Below the pieces are notes generated by a model. That model searched no databases and was not told where the DNA came from. It worked only from the letters and a program-made list of their open reading frames with translations. This document shows positions 1 to 7,926 of a stretch of DNA of 64,000 nt, piece by piece (the first letter of the stretch is position 1; the number at the start of each line of letters is the position of its first letter). The DNA lies in assembly GCA_963765285.1 (NCBI GenBank), contig CAVXVR010000003.1, positions 992,001-1,056,000 on the forward strand, in the 5' to 3' direction. This DNA comes from CAVWZH01 sp963765285. Its GTDB lineage: Bacteria; Acidobacteriota; Terriglobia; Terriglobales; Acidobacteriaceae. The position numbers and the translations under genes were made by a program.

Positions 1-333
1 CACAAGGGGCATCCCACGGCGGCGGAGATCTTCGAAGCCGTGAATCGCGTAGATCCCCGCTCTTCCCGAGCGACAACCTATAACAATCTGCGGGACCTGG
101 TGAAGGCGGGTCTGGTGCGGGAAGTGGCCGTCGAGGGCCGCGCCGGGAGGTTCGATGTGACCGGCATGCGCCACCACCACTTCATCTGCGACCGCTGCGG
201 CAATGTGGAGGACGTGGATTGGTACGACGTGCCCAAACCTGGCTCACGTTCTCTCGGTAAGAGAATTGTTCGTGAATGCCAGCTTATTTTTCGAGGACTC
301 TGCGCGAAGTGCGCCCGGCGTGCTTCGCGCTAA
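1..333 (+). CDS. Fur/PerR-family metal-dependent repressor, C-terminal part
   Basis: The reading frame is open from base 1, so the start lies outside the window. The visible 110 residues hold the end of the winged-helix DNA-binding domain (SRATTYNNLRDLVKAGLVRE) and the Fur dimerisation domain. The latter has a His cluster (MRHHHFICDRCG) and a second Cys pair (GLCAKC) that together form the structural zinc site. Position directly upstream of katG fits a peroxide-sensing PerR-type regulator of that gene; this role is inferred from context. Fur, Zur and PerR cannot be separated on this fragment. Confidence 0.88.
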   Translation, partial: HKGHPTAAEIFEAVNRVDPRSSRATTYNNLRDLVKAGLVREVAVEGRAGRFDVTGMRHHHFICDRCGNVEDVDWYDVPKPGSRSLGKRIVRECQLIFRGLCAKCARRASR

Positions 334-338
334 TTGTG

Positions 339-356
339 CGAACCCTGACGGGTTCG
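339..356. terminator. Short hairpin between the Fur-type gene and katG
   Basis: A perfect 7-base stem (cgaaccc / gggttcg) with a tgac loop lies just after the regulator stop. No T-run follows, so it may be a weak terminator, an attenuating hairpin or an operator in front of katG. Confidence 0.35.
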
Positions 357-396
357 TAGATCATCACAGTTTTGAACTCATTCAAAGGAAAAACAT

Positions 397-2661
397 ATGG
401 AAAATCCAAAGCACATGGAAAACACGCTGGCCTCTTCCTCAGGGACAGTTTCCCCCGAAGATCAGAGCAAAAACCCGTCAACCGAATCTAAGTGCCCGTT
501 CAACCACGGAGCCTCCGCTCCCACGAACCGCGACTGGTGGCCTAATCAGGTGGACCTCCAGGTCCTGCACCAGCACTCCGACCTGTCTGATCCGATGGGT
601 AAGGAGTTCGACTACGCCAAGGAATTCAAGAGTCTTGATCTGAAAGCCGTGATCAAAGACCTGCATGCGCTCATGACCGACTCGCAGGATTGGTGGCCGG
701 CTGACTTCGGGCACTACGGAGGGCTGTTCATCCGCATGGCCTGGCACAGCGCCGGCACGTACCGTATCGGCGACGGACGTGGCGGCGCCGGAGCCGGGCA
801 GCAGCGCTTCGCACCGCTGAACAGCTGGCCCGACAACGTGAACCTCGACAAGGCGCGCCGGCTGCTGTGGCCGATCAAGCAGAAATATGGCCGCAAAATT
901 TCCTGGGCTGACCTGATGATTCTCGCGGGGAACGTTGCATTGGACTCGATGGGCTTCAAGACGTTCGGTTTCGGCGGCGGGCGCGCAGATGTTTGGGAGC
1001 CCGAGGAACTGAACTGGGGTCCTGAAGGCACCTGGCTGGCAGACGAGCGCTACAGCGGCGATCGCGATCTGCAGAATCCCCTCGGCGCGGTGCAGATGGG
1101 CCTGATTTACGTGAACCCGGAAGGGCCCAACGGAAGGCCGGATCCCATCGCGGCGGCGCGAGACATTCGCGAAACCTTCCACCGCATGGCCATGAACGAC
1201 GAAGAAACGGTTGCCCTGATCGCCGGCGGGCATACCTTCGGCAAAACCCACGGCGCTGCCGTTCCTGCCGACTACGTGGGCCCCGAACCAGAAGCTGCCG
1301 ACATTCAGGACCAAGGCTTGGGGTGGAAGAACAAATTTGGTAAAGGTTTTGGTGCCGACACCATCGGCAGTGGCCTGGAAGTCACTTGGACTACAACGCC
1401 TACGAAGTGGAGCAACAACTTCTTCACCAACCTGTTCAGCTACGACTGGGAGCTGACCAAGAGCCCGGCCGGTGCGCAGCAGTGGACGCCGAAAAATGGC
1501 GCAGGCAACGGTACGGTGCCTGACGCGCACGATCCTTCAAAGCGTCACGCACCATCCATGCTGACCACGGATCTCTCTCTGCGGTACGACCCTGCGTACG
1601 AAAAAATCTCGCGGCGCTTCTACGAGCATCCCGACCAGTTCGCGGACGCGTTTGCCCGGGCGTGGTACAAGCTGACCCACCGCGACATGGGCCCGATCGT
1701 ACGTTATCTCGGCCCGCTCGTTCCAAAGGAGCAACTGCCGTGGCAAGACCCTATCCCCGCGGTAAATCATCCTCTGGTCAACGAGCAGGACATTACTGCG
1801 CTTAAGGCGAAAATCCTTGCCTCTGGCCTGTCGGTTTCCCAGTTGGTTTCGACGGCCTGGGCGTCGGCGTCGACATTCCGCGGCTCCGATAAGCGTGGCG
1901 GAGCAAATGGCGCGCGCGTTCGCCTCGCACCGCAAAAGTTCTGGGAGGTTAACCAGCCGACTGAACTCGCGAAGGTGTTGCAAAAACTCGAAGCCATCCA
2001 GAACGAGTTCAACGCTTCGGCGGCCGGGGGGAAGAAAGTTTCACTGGCCGATCTGATCGTTCTCGGAGGCGATGCGGCGATCGAGAAAGCAGCGAAAGAC
2101 GGCGGTGTGGACATGAAGATCCCCTTCAAGCCGGGACGCATGGACGCGTCGCAAGAGCAAACCGACGTCGAATCCTTCGAGCCGCTCGAACCCAAAGCCG
2201 ACGGCTTCCGCAACTATCTCCGCGGTAAGCAGCGCTTGTCAGCGGAAGAGATGTTGGTGGACAAGGCGCAATTGCTGCGGCTGACCGCTCCGGAAATGAC
2301 GGTGCTGGTCGGCGGCCTGCGCGTCCTCGGAGCAAACACCGGCAACTCCAAGCACGGCGTCTTCACCAAGAAGCCGGGCACACTGACCAACGATTTCTTC
2401 GTGAACCTGCTGGACATGAGTACGCAATGGCAGCCGTCTGCGGAATCCAATGGCTCTGGAGCCGTGTACGAGGGAAGCGACCGAAAGACGAACCAGGTCA
2501 AGTGGACCGGCACCCGTGTCGACCTGATCTTCGGTTCGCACTCACAGCTGCGCGCCTTGGCGGAGGTCTATGCATCCTCGGACGCGAAGGAAAAGTTCGT
2601 GAAGGACTTCGTGGCGGCATGGACCAAAGTGATGAACGGCGATCGCTTTGAAGGGGCGTGA
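397..2661 (+). CDS. katG: Catalase-peroxidase KatG
   Basis: Bifunctional haem enzyme that breaks down hydrogen peroxide as catalase and peroxidase. The 754-residue length is normal for KatG and both homologous halves are present. The distal Arg113-Trp116-His117 motif (FIRMAWHSAGTYR) and the proximal haem ligand His279 (AGGHTFGKTHG) are intact. Trp116, Tyr238 and Met264 occupy the positions of the covalent Met-Tyr-Trp adduct needed for catalase activity. There is no signal peptide, so a cytoplasmic location is expected. The start has a ribosome site aaagga seven bases upstream. An alternative Met lies at codon 7. The Fur/PerR gene immediately upstream is the probable regulator. Confidence 0.98.
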   Translation: MENPKHMENTLASSSGTVSPEDQSKNPSTESKCPFNHGASAPTNRDWWPNQVDLQVLHQHSDLSDPMGKEFDYAKEFKSLDLKAVIKDLHALMTDSQDWWPADFGHYGGLFIRMAWHSAGTYRIGDGRGGAGAGQQRFAPLNSWPDNVNLDKARRLLWPIKQKYGRKISWADLMILAGNVALDSMGFKTFGFGGGRADVWEPEELNWGPEGTWLADERYSGDRDLQNPLGAVQMGLIYVNPEGPNGRPDPIAAARDIRETFHRMAMNDEETVALIAGGHTFGKTHGAAVPADYVGPEPEAADIQDQGLGWKNKFGKGFGADTIGSGLEVTWTTTPTKWSNNFFTNLFSYDWELTKSPAGAQQWTPKNGAGNGTVPDAHDPSKRHAPSMLTTDLSLRYDPAYEKISRRFYEHPDQFADAFARAWYKLTHRDMGPIVRYLGPLVPKEQLPWQDPIPAVNHPLVNEQDITALKAKILASGLSVSQLVSTAWASASTFRGSDKRGGANGARVRLAPQKFWEVNQPTELAKVLQKLEAIQNEFNASAAGGKKVSLADLIVLGGDAAIEKAAKDGGVDMKIPFKPGRMDASQEQTDVESFEPLEPKADGFRNYLRGKQRLSAEEMLVDKAQLLRLTAPEMTVLVGGLRVLGANTGNSKHGVFTKKPGTLTNDFFVNLLDMSTQWQPSAESNGSGAVYEGSDRKTNQVKWTGTRVDLIFGSHSQLRALAEVYASSDAKEKFVKDFVAAWTKVMNGDRFEGA

Positions 2662-2676
2662 TCCGCGAAAAGATAC

Positions 2677-2703
2677 TCGGGGACAGTTCCCATCTGTCCC
2701 CGA
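2677..2703 (+). terminator. Hairpin downstream of katG
   Basis: A perfect 10-base stem (tcggggacag / ctgtccccga) with a 7-base loop begins 15 bases after the katG stop. There is no clear T-run, so termination efficiency is uncertain. Confidence 0.5.
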
Positions 2704-2838
2704 ACTCCTCTAACTCCTCTGAATTGCTCTCGCGCGTCGAACAGAATCAAAATCCCATGGGTTGAGAGCTGTGGAATCCCACCCCCTTTCCGAACTCCCC
2801 TTTAAATTCCTCCCTTTAGAATCCTCTCATAATATGCC

Positions 2839-2868
2839 TTGACAAGCATATACCATGTGGGGTATATT
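2839..2868 (+). promoter_or_regulatory. Promoter overlapped by an operator palindrome, ArsR-type operon
   Basis: A consensus -35 box ttgaca (2839-2844) is followed after 18 bases by a -10 box tatatt (2863-2868). Within it lies a perfect inverted repeat, atatacc (2848-2854) and ggtatat (2861-2867), spaced by 6 bases. The palindrome covers the spacer and -10 box, the classic layout for repression by a small dimeric winged-helix protein such as the one encoded next. The first codon of that gene begins 7 bases after the -10 box, so the transcript is probably leaderless. Confidence 0.75.
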
Positions 2869-2874
2869 AAGAAC

Positions 2875-3237
2875 ATGGAATCTGTATTCGAAATCATTGC
2901 GGAGCCGAACCGCCGTGCGATCCTAAGCCTACTGGTTTCGTCACAACAGTCGGTGGGAGAGATCGAGCGTCAGCTTGGCATGCCGCAGCCAAGCGTGTCC
3001 AAGCACCTGCGCGTGCTGCGCGACGCCGGTTTTGTGGAATCCACGGTGGACGCACAGCGCCGTCTCTACCGGCTCAAACCTGAACCACTGCAGGAGCTGG
3101 ATGCCTGGCTGGCGCAGTTTCGCCGGTTCTGGTCCGCTCACGTGGATGCTCTGGAACGCCACCTCGACCGCATGAATCAGAAAACAACGAAGAGGAAGAC
3201 CAAGGAGAAGACGACGCGGCCCAAACCGCGAACGTGA
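2875..3237 (+). CDS. ArsR-family winged-helix transcriptional regulator
   Basis: Small 120-residue repressor-type protein. The N-terminal half is a winged helix (FEIIAEPNRRAILSLL, then the recognition helix MPQPSVSKHLRVLRDAGFV and wing AQRRLYRL). No metal-binding Cys motif is visible, so it is of the non-metal type often paired with SRPBCC and VOC genes, as it is here. The C-terminus is a lysine/threonine-rich basic tail. I start it at the ATG at 2875 (MESVFEII) because an in-frame TTG at 2839 is part of the -35 box. Autoregulation is inferred from the operator over the promoter. Confidence 0.9.
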   Translation: MESVFEIIAEPNRRAILSLLVSSQQSVGEIERQLGMPQPSVSKHLRVLRDAGFVESTVDAQRRLYRLKPEPLQELDAWLAQFRRFWSAHVDALERHLDRMNQKTTKRKTKEKTTRPKPRT

Positions 3238-3251
3238 CAAAGGAGAAAGAA

Positions 3252-3644
3252 ATGAAAATCAAACTGACCAGCCTATATGTGGACGACCAGGACAAAGCCC
3301 TGCGGTTTTATACCGAGGTACTGGGCTTTGCCAAGAAGACCGATTTCAGCCAGGGTCCCTATCGCTGGCTGACCGTGGCCTCGCCCGAGGAACCGGATGG
3401 CACTGAGCTACAGCTGGCGCGGAACGACAATCCCGCGGCCAAAGCCTACCAGCAGGCCATGTTCCAGCAAAGCCAGCCTGCGGCCATGTTTTTCACCGAC
3501 GACGTCAAGGGCGACCATGAGCGGATCAAAGGCCGCGGCGCCGAGTTCACGATGCCTCCGACTGACGTGACCGGCTCGACCATTGCTATGCTGAAGGACA
3601 CCTGCGGCAACCTCATTCAGCTCACCCAGCTGAAGCGCTGGTAG
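3252..3644 (+). CDS. VOC-superfamily (glyoxalase/bleomycin-resistance-like) protein
   Basis: 130-residue protein with the paired beta-alpha-beta-beta-beta modules of the vicinal oxygen chelate fold. It opens with KLTSLYVDDQDKALRFYTEVLGF and closes with MLKDTCGNLIQL, where a metal-binding Glu often stands as G-N-x-[IL]-x-[LF]. Substrate cannot be told from sequence; relatives are often called glyoxalase-like or extradiol-dioxygenase-like. Start ATG has ribosome site aaggag 7 bases upstream. It lies 14 bases after the regulator stop and is surely in the same transcript. Confidence 0.88.
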   Translation: MKIKLTSLYVDDQDKALRFYTEVLGFAKKTDFSQGPYRWLTVASPEEPDGTELQLARNDNPAAKAYQQAMFQQSQPAAMFFTDDVKGDHERIKGRGAEFTMPPTDVTGSTIAMLKDTCGNLIQLTQLKRW

Positions 3645-3669
3645 CACGCGCGTCACGCAGGAGAAGAAG

Positions 3670-3897
3670 ATGAACTATCGCGAACAGGACACACCGGGTC
3701 CGGCCAGTGCCGTGCAGTTGTGCCGGTTCTGGTCCGCTCACGTGGATGCTCTCGAACGCGACCTCTCGGCCAACATATGGGCGCTGGCGGCCGTCGCTGT
3801 GGTGATGATGGCGTATCCGATTGCACGGATTGTGATTCCCGCCATACTCCATCGCATTGTGCCCGATGTGGTCCGGACGGTGCTCAACTTGATGTGA
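3670..3897 (+). CDS. Small membrane protein, possible chimera
   Basis: 75-residue reading frame with a good ribosome site (aggagaagaag). Residues 1-13 (MNYREQDTPGPAS) recall the start of the following SRPBCC protein (PGPA). Residues 18-29 repeat the C-terminal helix of the upstream ArsR-type regulator (CRFWSAHVDALER), and residues 35-60 are a hydrophobic segment likely to span the membrane. It lies within the operon and on the same strand. I do not recognise a family. It may be a real small protein born by local duplication, or a remnant. Confidence 0.5.
   Translation: MNYREQDTPGPASAVQLCRFWSAHVDALERDLSANIWALAAVAVVMMAYPIARIVIPAILHRIVPDVVRTVLNLM
3711..3766 (+). repeat. Second copy of a 56-base coding segment (first copy 3112-3167)
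   Basis: The stretch encoding FWSAHVDALER in the ArsR-type gene (3112-3167) recurs 599 bases downstream at 3711-3766. A 31-base core is identical and only about six scattered differences are seen over the whole segment. The copy sits inside the small membrane-protein reading frame. Confidence 0.85.
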
Positions 3898-4006
3898 GTT
3901 TCGACTTGGGCATCGCAGTGAAAATGGTATGCACGGCGCGGTCGCTCGTGAGGAAAGTCGAGTTGAGCTCCACCTGAGGGCACGCCATTAGGAGCAGGAG
4001 AAGAAG

Positions 4007-4561
4007 ATGACCGAACCTCAGCCGTACCAACCGGGTCCCGCCAACTTAGCGCGAGTACAAAAGGACGGAGAGAAATGGACGCTCATCCTCGTCCGAGAAC
4101 TGCGCCACTCGCCGAAAAAAGTCTGGCAGGCACTGACCGACCCGGCACATCTGCGCGAGTGGGCCCCCTTTGTGACCGATGGGAGCCTGGATGCGGTGGG
4201 AACGGTGAATCTCACCTGGGTGGGAAAGCCCACCCCGATCGAAACAAAAGTAACGCGAGCCGAAGCTCCCAAGACGCTTGAGTACGGCGACATGCGTTGG
4301 GAACTCGAAGCCTCTGGCGGCGGCACGCGCCTGACGCTGTGGCACAGGATCGATCACCGCTTCATCGCATGGGGCGCTGCGGGCTGGCACGTCAGCTTCG
4401 ACGTCCTTGAGCGGTTGCTCGCGGGCAATCCGATTGGAGCCATCGCCGGCGCCGACGCGATGAAGCTCGCGGGCTGGCAGCGATTGGTCGCCGAATATTC
4501 AAAGCAGTTCGGCGCTGAAGCCCCACCCGGCCGGAGGCGCAATACAGAGGAGCCAAGTTAG
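4007..4561 (+). CDS. SRPBCC (AHSA1/START-like) domain protein
   Basis: 184 residues with a helix-grip fold of the activator-of-Hsp90-like type. It starts at residue 20 with WTLILVRELRHSPKKVWQALTDPAHLREWAP and ends with the long helix around GWQRLVAEYSKQF. These domains bind hydrophobic ligands or act as toxin/stress-associated cofactors; no ligand can be named. ArsR-SRPBCC(-VOC) operons are common in soil bacteria, which supports this being a single regulated unit from 2839. Ribosome site aggagaagaag precedes the ATG. Confidence 0.88.
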   Translation: MTEPQPYQPGPANLARVQKDGEKWTLILVRELRHSPKKVWQALTDPAHLREWAPFVTDGSLDAVGTVNLTWVGKPTPIETKVTRAEAPKTLEYGDMRWELEASGGGTRLTLWHRIDHRFIAWGAAGWHVSFDVLERLLAGNPIGAIAGADAMKLAGWQRLVAEYSKQFGAEAPPGRRRNTEEPS

Positions 4562-4575
4562 GCGTTGGGAACATC

Positions 4576-5151
4576 ATGTCGAAGAACGGTGGCGTCATCG
4601 GGGTATCAGATCATGGCGGGTGGGCAGTGCTGGTGACGGTGGCTCGTGATGGGACGCTCCTCGACCGCCGCCGGGTAGAACTGGTGGGCGAGGGCCTGCC
4701 GAAGATTCCGCACCACAGCGAAGGCCAGGGACTCCCGCTCGACGAGGCCGTGGAGTTAGTAGAGCGCGTGCGCGTGTCGGCGGAGAGGCACGCGGTGCTT
4801 GCCTTGGACGCTGTCACGACAGCGGTGCCGCGTATCCTTGGTATCGCCCTTCGCAAGTGCCCACAGCTTCCACCCACGATTGCCGAGCGAATCAAGGACT
4901 ACCGTGCGCAGAACAATGCCGACTGGGTGATGTACCGCAAGGCCCTGGCCTCCGCGGCCGAGGCGCGAGGTTGGCCCGTCCACTGGTACGACGCTAAGAG
5001 CGTATTGGGAGCGGCGCGCCAGGCGCTGCGTGTAGAGAACCTCGACGCTCACTTCCTCAAGGTGCGGAAGGCCATCGGGCCGCCCTGGAACAATGACCAC
5101 AAGCTCGCAATGGCAGCCGCCATAGTGGCGGCAAACGCGGTTGCGGAGTAA
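4576..5151 (+). CDS. Conserved hypothetical protein, possibly RNase H-like fold
   Basis: 191-residue soluble protein that I do not recognise. The opening (VIGVSDHGGWAVLVTVARDGTLLDRRRVEL) reads as a strand with an acidic residue, then a second strand and a polar return. This pattern is seen in RNase H/actin-like folds, but the catalytic acids needed to claim an enzyme are not evident. An acidic DAVT stretch follows at about residue 75. The start lies 15 bases after the SRPBCC stop, so it is probably the last gene of that operon. Confidence 0.6.
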   Translation: MSKNGGVIGVSDHGGWAVLVTVARDGTLLDRRRVELVGEGLPKIPHHSEGQGLPLDEAVELVERVRVSAERHAVLALDAVTTAVPRILGIALRKCPQLPPTIAERIKDYRAQNNADWVMYRKALASAAEARGWPVHWYDAKSVLGAARQALRVENLDAHFLKVRKAIGPPWNNDHKLAMAAAIVAANAVAE

Positions 5152-5511
5152 GCCTCGGGTGGCCCATTCAAGCCCGGTTTTGGCTTGAGTGGGGCAGTTC
5201 CCGTTTCTTTCCTTCCGTCATTACTCGTCGCAATATGCGGTTGATTCGCGTCTGGCAGTCCGTCCACCATTCTTCGCTTTGTTTTCTTGGTCTTAACTGT
5301 CATGACGTTACTGTATCGCCTCTTATGTGATGACGTCATGTTCCCGCAGGAACACTTTGACGGAGGAGAGCCCCCCTCGATTATGAGATCCCTCGCCTAG
5401 AACGCTCGGGATTTCGGCTGCGGGCTCCCGCTGCGCTCACGCCCGCAAACCGCCTCAAGTTGCAGGTCACGCTGCGCGCAGCTAAATTAGGTGCGAGAGC
5501 TGGAGCTGTAA
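5152..5511. other. Intergenic stretch with a tgacgtca palindrome
   Basis: I see no convincing gene. A 10-base palindrome atgacgtcat stands at 5330-5339, and a second half-similar catgacgtta at 5300-5309. They could be a regulator site for the following gene, but this is speculative. Confidence 0.4.
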
Positions 5512-5934
5512 ATGGAAAGGAGCCTTCCCGTGGAACCTGCCGCTGCATTCATCGACCAGAAGATCAAAGAACTTGGCGACTGGCGGGGGAAGACGCTCGC
5601 GAAAGTGCGCGGCATCATACACCGTGCAGACCCTGAGATCGTCGAAGAGTGGAAGTGGGCCAAGGCGACATCGCCGGGCACTCCGGTCTTTTCTCACGCT
5701 GGCATTGTCTGTACGGGAGAGACGTACAAGAGCGCCGTCAAACTGACATTTGCCAAGGGAGCTGCGTTGAAGGACCCTTGCCGCCTATTCAACTCCAGCC
5801 TCGAGGGGAATGTCAGGCGCGCCATCGACATCCACGAAGGCGACAAGATTGATGAGGCGGCCTTGAAAGATCTCATCCGGGCGGCCGTGGCGCTTAATCT
5901 CAAGGGCAAGAACAAGTCAAAGCCCAAACGGTGA
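5512..5934 (+). CDS. DUF1801-family protein (YdhG-like)
   Basis: 140-residue protein with the DUF1801 pattern. An N-terminal helical part (FIDQKIKELGDWRGKTLAKVRGIIHRADPEIVEEWKW) is followed by strands with VKLTFAKGAALKDPCRLFN and a C-terminal helix (DEAALKDLIRAAVAL) ending in a basic tail. Proteins of this family are small, cytoplasmic and poorly characterised; some are described as putative iron-binding or frataxin-like. Function is not claimed. It converges on the GH1 gene across a strong hairpin. Confidence 0.8.
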   Translation: MERSLPVEPAAAFIDQKIKELGDWRGKTLAKVRGIIHRADPEIVEEWKWAKATSPGTPVFSHAGIVCTGETYKSAVKLTFAKGAALKDPCRLFNSSLEGNVRRAIDIHEGDKIDEAALKDLIRAAVALNLKGKNKSKPKR

Positions 5935-5970
5935 GTGAGTTCAAATAGAAATTGAGGATGCGTTCGTGCT

Positions 5971-6001
5971 CCCCAGCCGTCGAAAACCGCGACGGCTGGG
6001 G
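5971..6001. terminator. Bidirectional hairpin between convergent genes
   Basis: A perfect 12-base stem (ccccagccgtcg / cgacggctgggg) with a 7-base loop lies between the DUF1801 gene and the opposing GH1 gene. T-rich bases follow on the plus side. Confidence 0.75.
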
Positions 6002-6045
6002 CAACCTTTCTTGTTGTGGTGCATGGGCGCCACCCCACCCGTCCG

Positions 6046-7494
6046 CTACTCCACGGCGTTTCTTGCAATTACTTCGCGATACCACGCGGCGCTAAGTTTC
6101 GGTGTGCGGGTCTGGGTTTTGAAGTCGACGTAGTGAAGGCCAAAGCGCTTGCTGTAACCGTCGGCCCATTCGAAGTTGTCCAGCAAGCTCCAGAGGAAAT
6201 AGCCCTTGATGGGATATCCCTCGGAGGCGGCGCGATGCAGGTGGGTGAGGTGATTCCGCAAATACATCACGCGGTCGGTGTCTTCGATGTGGCCGTCGGG
6301 CCTGACCACGTCGTCGGCTGAGCATCCGTTTTCGGTGATGTAGAGGGCGCGCGGTTTCCAGATGTCGCTGACGTTGCGGATGGCCCAGTACATCACTTCC
6401 GGGCCTACGTAGAGCCAATCGGAAGCCATGTGGGGGAAAGAAGGCTGCTTCTTCTCGATCACATATCCGGCCGGGGTCGGGGCGGCGCTCACATATTCGG
6501 GGCGATAGACATTGAGCCCGACGAAATCCAGCGGGCTGCCGATGGCTTTCATGTCTCCGGGCTCGACTTTGGGGGCGTTCGCGCCCTCGCGCTGCAGATA
6601 ACCTTCGGTGTATTTGCCTTCCAGAACTGCGGTAAGAAATTTAGCGTTTTCCTCTCGCGTGGCACGTTGCGTCGCCTCGATATGTTCCCGGGTTTCGATC
6701 ACCGGCACGTAGACGATGGCATCTTCGGCTAGGCCGACCTGGGTGCCGCTTTTTGCGCTGGCTCGAATGGCCTGAACGCCGAGTCCGTGGGCCAGCACGC
6801 CATGGTGGCGAATCTGATTGACTTGCGTGTCCGGCAACTTCAGGCCGGGAGCAAACTGGCCGGTCTTGTAGCCCAGGTCGGTGAAGCACTCAAATTCGTT
6901 GATGGTGAAAAAGTGGCCCACGCGGTCGGAAAGTTTTCCGGAAACATAGGCAGCGTAATCGGCGTAGGCCTTGGAAGTGTCGCGGGACTGCCAGCCTCCC
7001 GGCAGAGCCTGCGGCAGGTCCCAGTGGAAGAGTGTGACGTATGGAGCGATATTGTTTTTGAGCAGCTCGTCGACTACGCGCTGGTAATAATCGAGGCCTT
7101 TGGGGTTGGGCTGGCCGGTGCCGTCGGGGAAAACGCGGGGCCACGCGATGGAGAAACGGTAGCCGCTCACGCCCAGATTCTTCAGCAGCGCTATGTCTTG
7201 CTTATAGAGATGATAGGAATCGTCGGCGACGTCGCCGGTTTCTCCCTGAAACGTTTTTCCCGGGGTGTGGGAAAACGTGTCCCAGACGGAAGGCTTGCGC
7301 CCGTCTTCGTTCACGGCGCCTTCGACCTGGTAGGCGGCGGTGGCGCATCCCCAGAGAAAGTTGGGAGGGAATTTCAGCGGGGCTGCACTGGGTGTTTGCG
7401 CAAGGGCTAGGCGGGGGAAGGAGGCACTGGCAAACGCCGCGGCGGCGGTGCCCGCCAGAGTCTTGCCGAATCGGCGACGGGTAATTTTTTTCAT
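6046..7494 (-). CDS. Exported family GH1 beta-glucosidase
   Basis: 482-residue glycoside hydrolase of family 1, splitting beta-linked glucosides or related disaccharides with retention. It has a twin-arginine-type signal (ITRRRFGKTLAG, then a hydrophobic stretch ending ALAQ), so it should be folded in the cytoplasm and exported to the periplasm. The barrel opens with FPPNFLWGCATAAYQVEGA. The acid/base Glu200 lies in TINEFE (usually TxNEP) and the nucleophile Glu388 in YITENG. The late motif LLDNFEWADGYSKRFGLHYVD is typical. The Pro-to-Phe change after the acid/base is mildly unusual. It appears to be a single gene. Confidence 0.95.
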   Translation of the reverse strand: MKKITRRRFGKTLAGTAAAAFASASFPRLALAQTPSAAPLKFPPNFLWGCATAAYQVEGAVNEDGRKPSVWDTFSHTPGKTFQGETGDVADDSYHLYKQDIALLKNLGVSGYRFSIAWPRVFPDGTGQPNPKGLDYYQRVVDELLKNNIAPYVTLFHWDLPQALPGGWQSRDTSKAYADYAAYVSGKLSDRVGHFFTINEFECFTDLGYKTGQFAPGLKLPDTQVNQIRHHGVLAHGLGVQAIRASAKSGTQVGLAEDAIVYVPVIETREHIEATQRATREENAKFLTAVLEGKYTEGYLQREGANAPKVEPGDMKAIGSPLDFVGLNVYRPEYVSAAPTPAGYVIEKKQPSFPHMASDWLYVGPEVMYWAIRNVSDIWKPRALYITENGCSADDVVRPDGHIEDTDRVMYLRNHLTHLHRAASEGYPIKGYFLWSLLDNFEWADGYSKRFGLHYVDFKTQTRTPKLSAAWYREVIARNAVE

Positions 7495-7617
7495 GGGCGC
7501 AAGCAGATTACCACCGCAGTGGACCTAAAAAGAAGGGTCGCGGTCCGGTTTCACTGCCAAGGCTGAACTGGTCGTGGGCAATTCCATAAATAATCGCGCC
7601 GGCAACGCACGTGATCT

Positions 7618-7926
7618 TCAGGCTCTTTTCCCTTGCGCGCCACTCACCCGCATGGGGTGGATTTCGAATCGGTTGAGGCCTGCGCGCACCGAAGGGTCGT
7701 TCTCGGCGAACTGTCGGGCTTCGGCCTCGTCCTCGACTTCGAGTATGCCGATGCCAAATGCTCCCTCACTGGACATCACTGGGCCAAACAGAAGTACCCT
7801 GCCCGCCGTGAAGTGTTGTTGAAAGTACTGGCCGTGCTCATTCATTAGGCGCCTCTCCTGGTCATTCATATCCTGGGCAAAGGTTGGCCGAGGTGAAATG
7901 AGTTTGAAAAAATAGTGCTTCTTCAT
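7618..7926 (-). CDS. YciI-like domain protein
   Basis: 102 residues of the YCII dimeric alpha/beta-barrel type. It begins MKKHYFFKLISPRPTF and shows MNEHGQYFQQHFTAGRVLLFGPV and the acidic stretch EVEDEAEARQFAENDP with the D-P that follows it in this family. Catalysis is unknown for most members. Its ATG overlaps the stop of the nucleotidyltransferase gene in an ATGA, so the two are translationally coupled. This ties it to the modification island, though its part in it is unknown. Confidence 0.85.
   Translation of the reverse strand: MKKHYFFKLISPRPTFAQDMNDQERRLMNEHGQYFQQHFTAGRVLLFGPVMSSEGAFGIGILEVEDEAEARQFAENDPSVRAGLNRFEIHPMRVSGAQGKRA

Noticed and set aside
478..1530. 350-residue minus-strand open frame
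   Set aside because: It lies wholly over katG in antisense, has the composition of a GC-rich shadow frame and no ribosome site.
5049..5339. 96-residue minus-strand open frame in the gap before the DUF1801 gene
   Set aside because: It overlaps the end of a better supported plus-strand gene, has a chance-like basic N-terminus and no ribosome site.
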